DNA of 64,000 bases from G965222505 sp965222505 (GTDB lineage: Bacteria; Bacteroidota; Rhodothermia; Rhodothermales; DATKEJ01). The DNA lies in the NCBI GenBank assembly GCA_965222505.1, contig OZ244956.1:496001-560000 (forward strand), in the 5' to 3' direction. Of this stretch, positions 43,702 through 52,077 are shown one piece after another. The notes below the pieces were generated by a model. It was not told where the DNA came from and made no database searches. It saw only the letters and a list, made by a program, of their open reading frames with translations. A program made the position numbers and the translations under genes. Within the stretch, counting starts at the first letter, position 1. Every line of letters starts with the position of its first letter.

Positions 43702-44472
43702 ATGCATATGGACTGCTTTGAGAAAGCCTTCCTCCGTTTCCCTGGGCCTGATTTTGCCGAAGGCATTACCACGTCTACCCTGGGAGGAAATGAGTACGAT
43801 CTTATCCTGAAACAACATCAGGAGTATCTTAACACGTTACGGTCACTCGGACTTGAGACAACCATTTTACCTTCATTGCCCGGCTATCCGGATGCTCACT
43901 TTATCGAAGATGTAGCGATCTTCACCCCACAGATAAAAATCCTGACCCGTCCCGGTGCCCTTCCCCGCCGGGAAGAGGCGGACTTCCTGGCACATCACCT
44001 CGAAACGCGGGGACCATTCCAACGCATTCTTGCACCTGGCACCTTGGATGGTGGCGATGTATTGTTCGTGGAAAAGAGGTGCTATATCGGCCTTTCCGAC
44101 CGCACCAATACCGAAGGGGCACAACAACTTATCAATTTCCTTACCCCTCTGGGTTATACCAGTGAGACCCTCCCGGTTGGTGCAGGGCTGCACCTAAAAT
44201 CCAGCGTGAACTACCTGGGTTCAGGCACCGTTTTGGTGACCGCCGATTGGGTCAACCATCCGGCTTTTTCGGACTATCATCAGATCGTCGTGCCAGAGGA
44301 AGAGGCCTATGCAGCCAATACGCTTTGGGTGAATGAACATCTCCTTATGCCGGCTGGTTTTCCTCGCACCCGTGCTTTACTGGCCTACCTGAGGCTTCCT
44401 ATCATAGAACTGGACATGTCCGAAGCCCGCAAAATGGATGGCGGATTGACGTGCTGGTCTCTGAGGATATAA
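43702..44472 (+). CDS. Dimethylarginine dimethylaminohydrolase-like enzyme
   Basis: 256 residues from ATG 43702 (a TTG at 43690 is possible). The amidinotransferase-superfamily features are HFIEDVAIF (acidic substrate ligands), LDGGDVLFVEKRCYIGLSDR, GAGLHLKSSVNYLG with the catalytic His, and a C-terminal GGLTCWSLR with the nucleophilic Cys. This is the DDAH pattern, hydrolysing methylarginines to citrulline and methylamines; arginine deiminase is less likely given the short length. The permease upstream may deliver its substrate. The conserved leader element is directly upstream. Confidence 0.88.
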   Translation: MHMDCFEKAFLRFPGPDFAEGITTSTLGGNEYDLILKQHQEYLNTLRSLGLETTILPSLPGYPDAHFIEDVAIFTPQIKILTRPGALPRREEADFLAHHLETRGPFQRILAPGTLDGGDVLFVEKRCYIGLSDRTNTEGAQQLINFLTPLGYTSETLPVGAGLHLKSSVNYLGSGTVLVTADWVNHPAFSDYHQIVVPEEEAYAANTLWVNEHLLMPAGFPRTRALLAYLRLPIIELDMSEARKMDGGLTCWSLRI

Positions 44473-44483
44473 GCTTTGGCCCC

Positions 44484-45356
44484 TTATCGCTTTTGTGCGG
44501 TGATGATACGGGGCAGCCCGGCCAGGTCATGGTGCAGTTGAACCGCTTGAAACGATGCCCCTTCTACCCATGCCTTGACCGAGGCCCCAAAAGTGGCATG
44601 GGTCTCGAAGATGAGAAAGCCGCCTGGTCCAAGCAGATATTCGGCACCACGGGTAATGGCTTTGTAAAACTGCAACGGGTCTGGATCAGCATAGAGGGCT
44701 ACGGAAGGTTCATGATCACGAACCTCTGGCACCAGGGTATCGGCTTCACTGATGGGCACATACGGCGGGTTTGAGATGAGCAGATCGAAGGGTTTCTGCC
44801 AGTGCTGATAAAACCCTGGACGTAAAACATCCACCTGATGAAACCGAACCCCCAGCCGTAGTTGATCTGCATTGGTTCGGGCCAGGTCCAGTGCAGCCTT
44901 GCTCACATCACAACCGTGTACCTCTGCTTCGGGCATAGCTGATTTTATGGCCAAAGCGATGCACCCACTCCCTGTACCAATATCCAGCACACGAGGCCGT
45001 GCGATCCCCCCATGCTGCAACAATGCGACCGCTTTTTCTACGGCTTGCTCCGTCTCTGGTCGTGGAATCAGCACGGCTGGCGTTACGACCAGGACCAGTC
45101 CAAAAAAGGAAGCGTGTCCAAGGATATACTGAAGGGGCTCCCGATGGGCGCGCCGCTCGATCAGTTCCTTTATCTCCTGGGCCTCTTGTTCGTTGACGAC
45201 CTCCTCGGGATAGGCATAAAGTTGGGCGCGGGTACATCCAAGTACCGCCATCAAGATCCACTCTACATTTCGACGAGCATCCTCTACATGGGCCTCGGTC
45301 AAGCGCTGCAAGGCTTTTTGTAATACCGACTGACGGTTGGGTTTGGTTGCTGTCAT
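44484..45356 (-). CDS. prmC: Peptide chain release factor glutamine methyltransferase
   Basis: 290 residues. The N-terminal helical domain with DARRNVEWILMAVLGCTRAQ, then the Rossmann methyltransferase fold with VLDIGTGSGCIALAIKSAMP and the catalytic NPPY in LLISNPPYVPISE, followed by EPSVALYADPDPLQFYKAI. It methylates the GGQ glutamine of release factors with S-adenosylmethionine. It is convergent with the DDAH gene (11 bases between). Confidence 0.95.
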   Translation of the reverse strand: MTATKPNRQSVLQKALQRLTEAHVEDARRNVEWILMAVLGCTRAQLYAYPEEVVNEQEAQEIKELIERRAHREPLQYILGHASFFGLVLVVTPAVLIPRPETEQAVEKAVALLQHGGIARPRVLDIGTGSGCIALAIKSAMPEAEVHGCDVSKAALDLARTNADQLRLGVRFHQVDVLRPGFYQHWQKPFDLLISNPPYVPISEADTLVPEVRDHEPSVALYADPDPLQFYKAITRGAEYLLGPGGFLIFETHATFGASVKAWVEGASFQAVQLHHDLAGLPRIITAQKR

Positions 45357-45494
45357 TCAGCTGATTCTGTAACAAGGCCCTTGACCAGAAGATTAGCAAT
45401 CATGGGTGTTTTTGAACATGGTGATCACTTTTATTTCCCTTTAAGGTACGACGTGGATGAAATGCTCGCCTTCCCAATTTTCCATCAAGTTTGT

Positions 45495-46092
45495 CTACCA
45501 GACCAGCGTAAGCCTGCCGAACCCCCCATCGTACCGCACGGGACCACGATCCCCGTAAAATGGATCGCCGTCCAGGTCAAATGCTGTGCCGATGACCAGG
45601 AAGGCTCCAGGCCGGAACTGATAGCCCCCGAACACAGCCAACCGACGGCTGGGGGACCACCGCTCGAAGATGGTATACCGGGTTATGGGTGCAGAATCCC
45701 CCACAATCATACGCTCCTCCCGTATCAGGTCCCAACCGTAACGGATATGGGTTTTCCTGGGTACACGCTCCCAACGGCTGAAAAACCACGTTCTGCGCTC
45801 ATCATATGAGATCGTCTCAGGAATTGTGGCCTGGTCAAAGTCGGTGCCGGTTTGCACATCCCTGTACCGCCCCATCCCGGCCCAGACCGTCGTATTCATG
45901 ATCCATGCCCGGTGTGAGCCGGCGGTATCCTCCCCTGTCGTGAAAGAGACCACCGTAGGCATGTCGCTTGTCCTTAAGGGCCATGATCACCTGATCCTGC
46001 CATCCCATCAGAGAAGCGCTGGGCACTTGCGCTTCCGCCGCTAGCGTAAAACAGAATAAAAAGATAAAAAGACAGATTGTTTTCAAACGCAT
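45495..46092 (-). pseudogene. Frameshifted secreted protein gene
   Basis: Two overlapping minus-strand frames seem to be one gene. The upstream frame (start 46092) gives a signal peptide (MRLKTICLFIFLFCFTLAAE, then AQVPSASLMGWQDQVIMALK) and loses sense shortly after. The downstream frame (readable from about 45985 to 45495) gives GRYRDVQTGTDFDQATIPET, WFFSRWERVPRKTHIRYGWD and a C-terminus GPVRYDGGFGRLTLVW like a beta-strand-rich outer-membrane protein. A one-base shift near 45960-45985 would join them into about 198 residues. It is either a decayed gene, a sequencing error or, less likely, programmed frameshifting. Family not recognised. Confidence 0.55.
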
Positions 46093-46172
46093 GGATCGTA
46101 GCCTTAAGGTCTTGGGTTTAAGCGCATGGCATCAGGTCTTCCTTCGCCGTTATCCAGACACAATAATGAAGG

Positions 46173-46243
46173 GTTCTTTGATTTTGCTGTGCAAAGGTTG
46201 AGCCAGGCATTCGTGTAAGACTTGCACACAAAAATCAAAGAAC
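46173..46243. promoter_or_regulatory. Large stem-loop (22-bp stem) in divergent region
   Basis: The arms 46173-46194 (starting GTTCTTTGATTTTG) and 46222-46243 (ending ATCAAAGAAC) pair at 20 of 22 positions around a 27-base loop. It lies between the divergent frameshifted gene and the beta-helix lipoprotein gene (start 46264), so it cannot end transcription of a neighbouring gene. It may be a transcribed leader structure, an operator or a small mobile-element remnant. Confidence 0.75.
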
Positions 46244-46263
46244 GGATATAAAGTATTTTGGCT

Positions 46264-47787
46264 ATGCGGAATTTTTCGTTTTTTAAGGACGCCTTGTTTC
46301 TGCTCCCGCTGCCGGTGCTTGTACTTTTGACCTTGGCAGGTTGTGATACCTTTCATGTGGATGCACCTGCGGAACAGGTCAGCGTTGAGCTTATTGCGCC
46401 ATCTCGCATTACGCCCGGCGAGACCATGCCCCTGGTGGCCCGCGTGCAACGTGCCGATGGCACACTCTTTCCCTATGTTTCCGAGTTGATTGCGGTGTGC
46501 GGCTCGGGTTCATGTAGCGGACCGGCCCTCATGGACCTCAAGAGGGGCCGGGGGAGCCTTTCTTTCCGCGTTGATGCTACGGAAAACCTTACCTTCTCTC
46601 TGAATGGCCTGGACGGCACGCGGCCTGTGGAGGTTGTGAACGATATACCCGTCGTCACCTATGAAGGTACCCTGGATGGCAGCCAGGCCTGGGATGCCTC
46701 GGCGGACCGTCATATTACCGGGACTCTGCAAATCATGAACGGGGCGACGCTGCGCATCGAACCGGGCACACGTGTTTTTTTGGGAGACAAAGTGAACATC
46801 GATGTCTACGGTGAATTGACCGTCGCCGGCACCAGGGAGGCCCCCGTCTGGTTCTCGGCCCTGGACCCCGATATACCCTGGGGGGGAATCACACTGCATC
46901 GCACAAACGCTGCGTTTGCCCATGCCCTCTTTACGTTCGGCGGGGCAGATACGGCACGGATGTTCGGGCACTCCGACAGTCAACCGGTGATAATGCATGA
47001 ACGTGCGGAAGCTACGTATGACCATGTCTACTTATTCGATCATCCCGGAAAGGCCCTCGGTGCACGCAGCAGCAAAGTGACGTTCACCAACGGCCTGATT
47101 TCGCGAACGGATACGGGCGGTGAGTTTTCCAGAAGTACGGTACAGATTGGACAATCACACATTCTGGATATTCCCAATGGCGACGGCCAGTTCGTCGATG
47201 ATGACAATGACGGCCTCTATTTTTACAAGGTCCATCCGGATGGCGCACCCTCAGTGGTAGCGGATACCTACATCATTACCGGAAAAGACGATGCCATCGA
47301 CCATAACGGAGCCAAACTGGAAATCCGCAACAGCTGGCTAGAGGGATTTCTTAACGAAGGGGTAGCAGCCTCCAATACAAACTGGGTTCGAGTTAGTAAT
47401 ACGGTGGTCCGGAATTGTGAGCAAGGCATCGAAGCCGGGTACGGCACCCCGGAGGTCACGGTAGACCATACGGTATTGATTCGAAACGACGTCGGCCTAC
47501 GGTTTGGAGATTCCTATGACTGGGGTTCTGAAGGGACCATCACGGTCACCAACTCTATCTTTGTCGACAATGAGGACGATGTCTGGAATTTCGACCTCAA
47601 ACGGCAAGCCCCCGTCGATAGTGCCATCACCATGCGTTTTACCTTGATCAATGACCCCGACTTTGAAGGATGCCCCAACTGCCTAACCGGTTTTCCCCGG
47701 CTTGATACGGACTTTTTCCTGATGCCGGGCTCCATCGGCTTAGGGGCAGGTGAAAACGGTACCGACCTCGGACGAATCAGAGAATAA
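46264..47787 (+). CDS. Lipoprotein with right-handed beta-helix
   Basis: About 507 residues from ATG 46264. Lipoprotein signal (PLPVLVLLTLAGCDT, Cys near 27), an Ig-like region (VSVELIAPSRITPGETMPLV), then repeated strands of a parallel beta-helix (ITGTLQIMNGATLRIEPGTR, IDVYGELTVAGTREAPVWFS, AKLEIRNSWLEGFLNEGVAA, TITVTNSIFVDNEDDVWNFD). Such helices often bind or cut polysaccharides, but no catalytic residues are recognised. It is followed after three bases by the CotH-type gene and is surely in one operon with it. Confidence 0.82.
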   Translation: MRNFSFFKDALFLLPLPVLVLLTLAGCDTFHVDAPAEQVSVELIAPSRITPGETMPLVARVQRADGTLFPYVSELIAVCGSGSCSGPALMDLKRGRGSLSFRVDATENLTFSLNGLDGTRPVEVVNDIPVVTYEGTLDGSQAWDASADRHITGTLQIMNGATLRIEPGTRVFLGDKVNIDVYGELTVAGTREAPVWFSALDPDIPWGGITLHRTNAAFAHALFTFGGADTARMFGHSDSQPVIMHERAEATYDHVYLFDHPGKALGARSSKVTFTNGLISRTDTGGEFSRSTVQIGQSHILDIPNGDGQFVDDDNDGLYFYKVHPDGAPSVVADTYIITGKDDAIDHNGAKLEIRNSWLEGFLNEGVAASNTNWVRVSNTVVRNCEQGIEAGYGTPEVTVDHTVLIRNDVGLRFGDSYDWGSEGTITVTNSIFVDNEDDVWNFDLKRQAPVDSAITMRFTLINDPDFEGCPNCLTGFPRLDTDFFLMPGSIGLGAGENGTDLGRIRE

Positions 47788-47790
47788 TCC

Positions 47791-50019
47791 ATGCCGAGAC
47801 GGTATCACTTTTTTATAGCCTTGCTTCGGTATGGCGTTTTCACCTTATTCTGGGCAATTCCAACCGCCATATCAGCCCAGAACCTGGCCACCTACCGACT
47901 CACTTGTGATCCTGACAGTTTTGCCGTCCTCTATGCCCAACCCAATGAGGAGATTTACATCACGGCCACCCTCACCTACCAGGGATTGACCTGGGATGAT
48001 GTGCAGATGCGGATCCGGGGGGACGGCTCAAGAAGGCGGCCCAAGAAATCACTCAAGCTCAAATCCGAGATCCCCTTTTTTAACGGCCGGCGTACGCTCA
48101 ACTTTAATGCCGACTATCTCGACCCCAGTTATCTCCACTCGGTTCTGGCAAGCCGGATTATGAAGGAGGCCGGCCACCCCACCTTCCACGCCGAACATGC
48201 CCAACTCTTTCTGAATGGGGAGGTCCTGGGATTGTACATCCTGGTCGAAAATATGGACGAGGACTTCCTCAGTGCCAGGGATTTTGATCCGGAGGGCAAC
48301 CTGTACAAAGCCACCCTGGATGATGCCTCCATGAGCATCTTCGATGACGTTGATTTTCATTGGGAGAAAAAAACCGGCACTGGTGGACGAGGGGATTTGC
48401 GGGATCTGATCGGGCAGATCAATACCATCCCCGACGCGGGTTATCAGGATTGGGTAAGGGATACATTTGACTACCCCTTGATGATCAACATGCTGGCCCT
48501 GAACATGTTGATTGCCAACGGCAGTACCTATTATCACAATTACTACCTGTATCATGACCTACAGGCTTCCGGCCAGTGGATCATGTTCCCCTGGGATCTG
48601 GATTTTACCTTTTCCAGCTTCGGGGTAAACTTTCCGTATCACCGCAGTTCTGGCATCGCCAACCCGGACAACCCCTTCCTTGAACGGGCCATCCTGAATC
48701 CTGCAATCCGAAACGATGTCTCCCAACGCCTGAGTGCGCTATCAGATACAATATTTAATCTGGATTACCTCTCCCCGATTATCGACAGCCTCGCAACCAC
48801 CATTTCTACGGCCGTAGCCTCAGATGAAACTGACGATGTCCCTGACAGGGCTACCTGGCGATCACAAGTCGATAAAGTAAAACAGTTTATTCAAAACCGC
48901 CCTGCGAAACTGTTTCAGCAGCTTGCAGACCACCCGCTTCCTTTCCAAGTAGACCGCCGGGTAGCCCAGGACGATAACAACCTCACCTTCCGGTGGTCAG
49001 CCTCCAGTGACCCACAGGGTAATCCGATTTCGTATACCCTTTTTCTGAGTACCAGCCCTTGGTTCAGCGACGACGAAACCACGACCTATTCCGGCCTCCT
49101 CGATACCACCTTGACCCGCTCAAAACCGGCTACCGGCACTTATTATTGGCTGGTTTCAGCTACCGATGGACAGCATACCATTGAGGGGTTTGATACCCGG
49201 AACCGCGTCAATGTGACGTCCGAAGGTCCGCAGCCCCTCTACATCACCGAGATCAATTATCATGCAAGTCCAACAATGGATACCGGGGATTGGGTCGAAG
49301 TGCATAACCCGAATGGTGTAGCCGTGGACTTGACCGATTGGGTCCTGCAAGACGGCGTGGTCTACCACCGCTTTTCCCTGGATCAAGGTGGTGAATTGGC
49401 TCCCGGCGGCTTTCTCATTGTCAGCCGGGACACGGTGGCCTTTCGGTCTTTCTTTCCAAACGTAACGCCCCTCGTGGGCGAACCTGATTTCGGGTGGAGT
49501 AGCCTGGGCGATGCCGTGAGGCTGGTAACCCCTCTGGGGGAAATATTCGACGAAGTACTTTACCTGCCTGGCTTACCCTGGCCTATCGAAGCCAACGGCG
49601 GAGGCTCAACCCTGGAACGCATACGATTGAACCAGCCGGGTAGTGACCCCCGTAATTGGCAAGCCTCGTTCGAACCAGGCGGTACACCGGGCCAGGCAGG
49701 AAACACCGCGATATCAATAGAGGAAGGGACGCATACGCGTACCACCCAACTCCATCCAAACTATCCGAACCCTTTTTCTTCCCAAACACACCTCGTCTTT
49801 CAGCTAGAAAAGCCGGGACGGGTTCGCCTTGAGCTTTTTGATACACTTGGCCGAAGGGTAACGACAATAATCAGTGACCGATGGTACGGCGTGGGCATAC
49901 ATACGGTACCCTTTGAGACTTCGGCCCTGGGCACTGGTCTATACTTCCTCAATCTTCTCGTCGATAGCAAGACCGTCCAACGTCGGCCAATGCTTCCCAT
50001 CATACGGGTGAGGCAATAA
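47791..50019 (+). CDS. CotH-kinase-family protein with lamin-tail domain, T9SS cargo
   Basis: 742 residues. Signal peptide (about 1-29), CotH kinase-like domain (QMRIRGDGSRRRPKKSLKLK; LGLYILVENMDEDFL; QWIMFPWDLDFTFSSFG), a fibronectin-like region, a lamin-tail domain (LYITEINYHASPTMDTGDWV; PNGVAVDLTDWVLQDG) and a T9SS sorting domain (LHPNYPNPFSSQTHLVFQLE; LGRRVTTIISD). CotH proteins phosphorylate spore-coat proteins in Bacillus; the role of these secreted Bacteroidota versions is unknown, so the kinase name is by homology only. The lipoprotein upstream may anchor or process it. Convergent with the aspartokinase gene. Confidence 0.88.
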   Translation: MPRRYHFFIALLRYGVFTLFWAIPTAISAQNLATYRLTCDPDSFAVLYAQPNEEIYITATLTYQGLTWDDVQMRIRGDGSRRRPKKSLKLKSEIPFFNGRRTLNFNADYLDPSYLHSVLASRIMKEAGHPTFHAEHAQLFLNGEVLGLYILVENMDEDFLSARDFDPEGNLYKATLDDASMSIFDDVDFHWEKKTGTGGRGDLRDLIGQINTIPDAGYQDWVRDTFDYPLMINMLALNMLIANGSTYYHNYYLYHDLQASGQWIMFPWDLDFTFSSFGVNFPYHRSSGIANPDNPFLERAILNPAIRNDVSQRLSALSDTIFNLDYLSPIIDSLATTISTAVASDETDDVPDRATWRSQVDKVKQFIQNRPAKLFQQLADHPLPFQVDRRVAQDDNNLTFRWSASSDPQGNPISYTLFLSTSPWFSDDETTTYSGLLDTTLTRSKPATGTYYWLVSATDGQHTIEGFDTRNRVNVTSEGPQPLYITEINYHASPTMDTGDWVEVHNPNGVAVDLTDWVLQDGVVYHRFSLDQGGELAPGGFLIVSRDTVAFRSFFPNVTPLVGEPDFGWSSLGDAVRLVTPLGEIFDEVLYLPGLPWPIEANGGGSTLERIRLNQPGSDPRNWQASFEPGGTPGQAGNTAISIEEGTHTRTTQLHPNYPNPFSSQTHLVFQLEKPGRVRLELFDTLGRRVTTIISDRWYGVGIHTVPFETSALGTGLYFLNLLVDSKTVQRRPMLPIIRVRQ

Positions 50020-50021
50020 TC

Positions 50022-50990
50022 TCAGTCCTGATTGGACTCGCCGCCTTTAACCACGGAAACCAACAAAGTCCCTGGACTTTCCGGCGCAAACGTACTTCGA
50101 ACATGAAGCGGGATACCTGAGGCAAGTAAGGGTTCGAGTGTATGGGCGTGCATCCCCAGCTTACCTGCTTCATTCCAGGAGTGTGCGCGTTCCATGGTCA
50201 GAAAGTTGATAGGTGTTGCATCCGGGTCTATGCTCGGATCTGCCGTATAGAGGCCCTCTACATCTGTCCAACGTTCCAGGACTTTTGCCCCAAGAAACGC
50301 AGCGAGTAACGATGCCGTGTAATCGCTCCCTCCTCTGCCCAACGTCGTGGTTTGCCCTTCGGCATCGGCCCCAATAAATCCGGTGACTACGGGTATGGTA
50401 TGCGCGCCAAGCCCTTTATACCAGGATTCAATCTTCTGCCGGGTACGCCCCTGATCAACCGTTGCGGCACCATACCCGGAATCGGTTCGAATGAGAACGG
50501 AAGCGTCAATGGGTTCTGCATCGAGTCCCGCTTCTTCCAGCGCGAGTGCAAGCAAGGGAACCGATAACCGCTCCCCCGCCGCCAGCACCAGGTCCCTGAA
50601 GGCACCTTCATCCTGATCCCTACGATCGGCTTCCCAGGCTTTCTGGAGTTGACCCAGCGTATCGACCAGTGTGTTGGTATAACGTCGGCGATGTTCCTCA
50701 TCCAGTACATTTTGGGCCAATAGTCCATACCGGGTGAACAGGTATTGGTACCATACAGAGAACGGCGTCGAAGGAGTATCCAGGGCTTGTGCCAGGGTAT
50801 CTGTCACTTCGGATGCTGCCGATGCCACGACCACAACACGATGCGTAGCCGCTGCCTGGCAGACGATCCGTACCACCTGGCATATTCGGTCTGACCGGCC
50901 TACAGAAGTCCCTCCAAACTTGAGCACCTTGACGGTAGTATTCCTGGCGTTTACGCGACCAGCGACCGCGTGATTTGCGCATTGAGCCAC
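50022..50990 (-). CDS. Aspartokinase catalytic domain, no ACT domain
   Basis: 322 residues, with KVLKFGGTSVG near residue 21 and the ATP/aspartate-binding TTTLGRGGSDYTASLLAAFL. The typical C-terminal ACT regulatory domain (about 100-150 more residues) is missing, as is a homoserine dehydrogenase fusion, so feedback inhibition by lysine or threonine is not expected. The start at 50990 overlaps metX by 40 bases; a GTG at 50927 that begins directly at LKFGGTSVG is an alternative. It is the last gene of metY-metX-aspartokinase and feeds aspartyl phosphate into the homoserine/methionine branch. Confidence 0.88.
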   Translation of the reverse strand: MAQCANHAVAGRVNARNTTVKVLKFGGTSVGRSDRICQVVRIVCQAAATHRVVVVASAASEVTDTLAQALDTPSTPFSVWYQYLFTRYGLLAQNVLDEEHRRRYTNTLVDTLGQLQKAWEADRRDQDEGAFRDLVLAAGERLSVPLLALALEEAGLDAEPIDASVLIRTDSGYGAATVDQGRTRQKIESWYKGLGAHTIPVVTGFIGADAEGQTTTLGRGGSDYTASLLAAFLGAKVLERWTDVEGLYTADPSIDPDATPINFLTMERAHSWNEAGKLGMHAHTLEPLLASGIPLHVRSTFAPESPGTLLVSVVKGGESNQD

Positions 50991-51985
50991 GGTATTACGT
51001 ATCGGTTAAGTTGTTCAAATTCAATAAGAAACGCATCATGTCCATCCTCGGAATTGATGACTTCAAGGGTAGCAGATGGAATATGCCTGACCAGTTCGGC
51101 CTGCTCTTCCAGGGGATAGAGTACGTCCGAGTCTATCCCGATCACAAGGGTGGGTTGGGTAATGCACCGTAGCACATCGGGATACCCTCCTCTGCCCCGT
51201 GCAAGGTCATGTGAGTCCATGAGTTGCGTCAACCGAACATAGCTGTTGGCATCAAAACGCCCAACCAGCTTTTGCCCTTGATATTGCAGATATGAAGCCA
51301 CAGCATACGGCTCGTTTTCTGCCTTTTGTTTTCGCGCAAACCGCCGTTGGAAAGAAGGAGCGCTTCGATAGGAAACCATCGCCATCATCCGCGCTGCCGC
51401 GAGCCCGGCTGCCGGAGGCGCTTCCGGGCGGTAAAACCCGTCGTGCCACAATGGATCGGCGTAGATGGCCTGGCGCTGGGCCTCTCCCCATCCGATCGAC
51501 CATGCCGAATGGTATCCGCCGCACCCGATGGGCACCAAGGCCCGTACAAAATCGCCCATAAACGCCCACTCCAGCACCAACATGCCCCCCATTGATCCAC
51601 CGATAACGGCTGCCAACCCATTGATGGACAAGGCATCCAGCACCGCTTTTTGCAAGGTTACGGCATCCCGTACCGTGACCACCGGGAAAGCGCCGCCATA
51701 GGGTCTATTCGTGCCGGGTTGGATGGAGGATGGGCCGGTCGTTCCATAACACGAACCCAGTACATTCATGCAGATCACGAAGTACTGATCGGTATCCAAT
51801 GCCCGGCCAGGCCCGAGGAGTCCACCCCACCAATCATCGACATCGGCGTTGCCGGTCAGGGCATGGCACACCAGGAGTACATTGTCTCGCGTTTCGTTCA
51901 AGGTGCCCCACGTCCGGTACTGCACGACCACATCATGCAGCACAGCTTCACTTTCGAGGGGTAATCGTTGAATGATCTGTTCCAT
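50951..51985 (-). CDS. metX: Homoserine O-acetyltransferase
   Basis: 344 residues. Alpha/beta hydrolase with the nucleophile Ser in IGGSMGGMLVLEW, the Asp/His of the triad in VIGIDSDVLYPLEEQ and SEDGHDAFLIEF, and the family motif LVCHALTGNADVDDWW. It acetylates homoserine with acetyl-CoA, making the substrate of MetY next door. It overlaps the aspartokinase frame and follows metY by 92 bases with a 13-bp hairpin in the gap. Confidence 0.94.
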   Translation of the reverse strand: MEQIIQRLPLESEAVLHDVVVQYRTWGTLNETRDNVLLVCHALTGNADVDDWWGGLLGPGRALDTDQYFVICMNVLGSCYGTTGPSSIQPGTNRPYGGAFPVVTVRDAVTLQKAVLDALSINGLAAVIGGSMGGMLVLEWAFMGDFVRALVPIGCGGYHSAWSIGWGEAQRQAIYADPLWHDGFYRPEAPPAAGLAAARMMAMVSYRSAPSFQRRFARKQKAENEPYAVASYLQYQGQKLVGRFDANSYVRLTQLMDSHDLARGRGGYPDVLRCITQPTLVIGIDSDVLYPLEEQAELVRHIPSATLEVINSEDGHDAFLIEFEQLNRYVIPWLNAQITRSLVA

Positions 51986-52020
51986 CGTCGCACATTTTGC
52001 GTTGATGTTGGATAAGGGGT

Positions 52021-52063
52021 CGTTGATCGTGGCGCAGGTATGATTTCCCGGCCACGATCAACG
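52021..52063. repeat. 13-bp intercistronic inverted repeat
   Basis: CGTTGATCGTGGC (52021-52033) pairs perfectly with GCCACGATCAACG (52051-52063) over a 17-base loop in the metY-metX gap. There is no T-run, so it may set relative mRNA levels rather than stop transcription. Confidence 0.7.
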
Positions 52064-52077
52064 CTCCACGCCAACGA

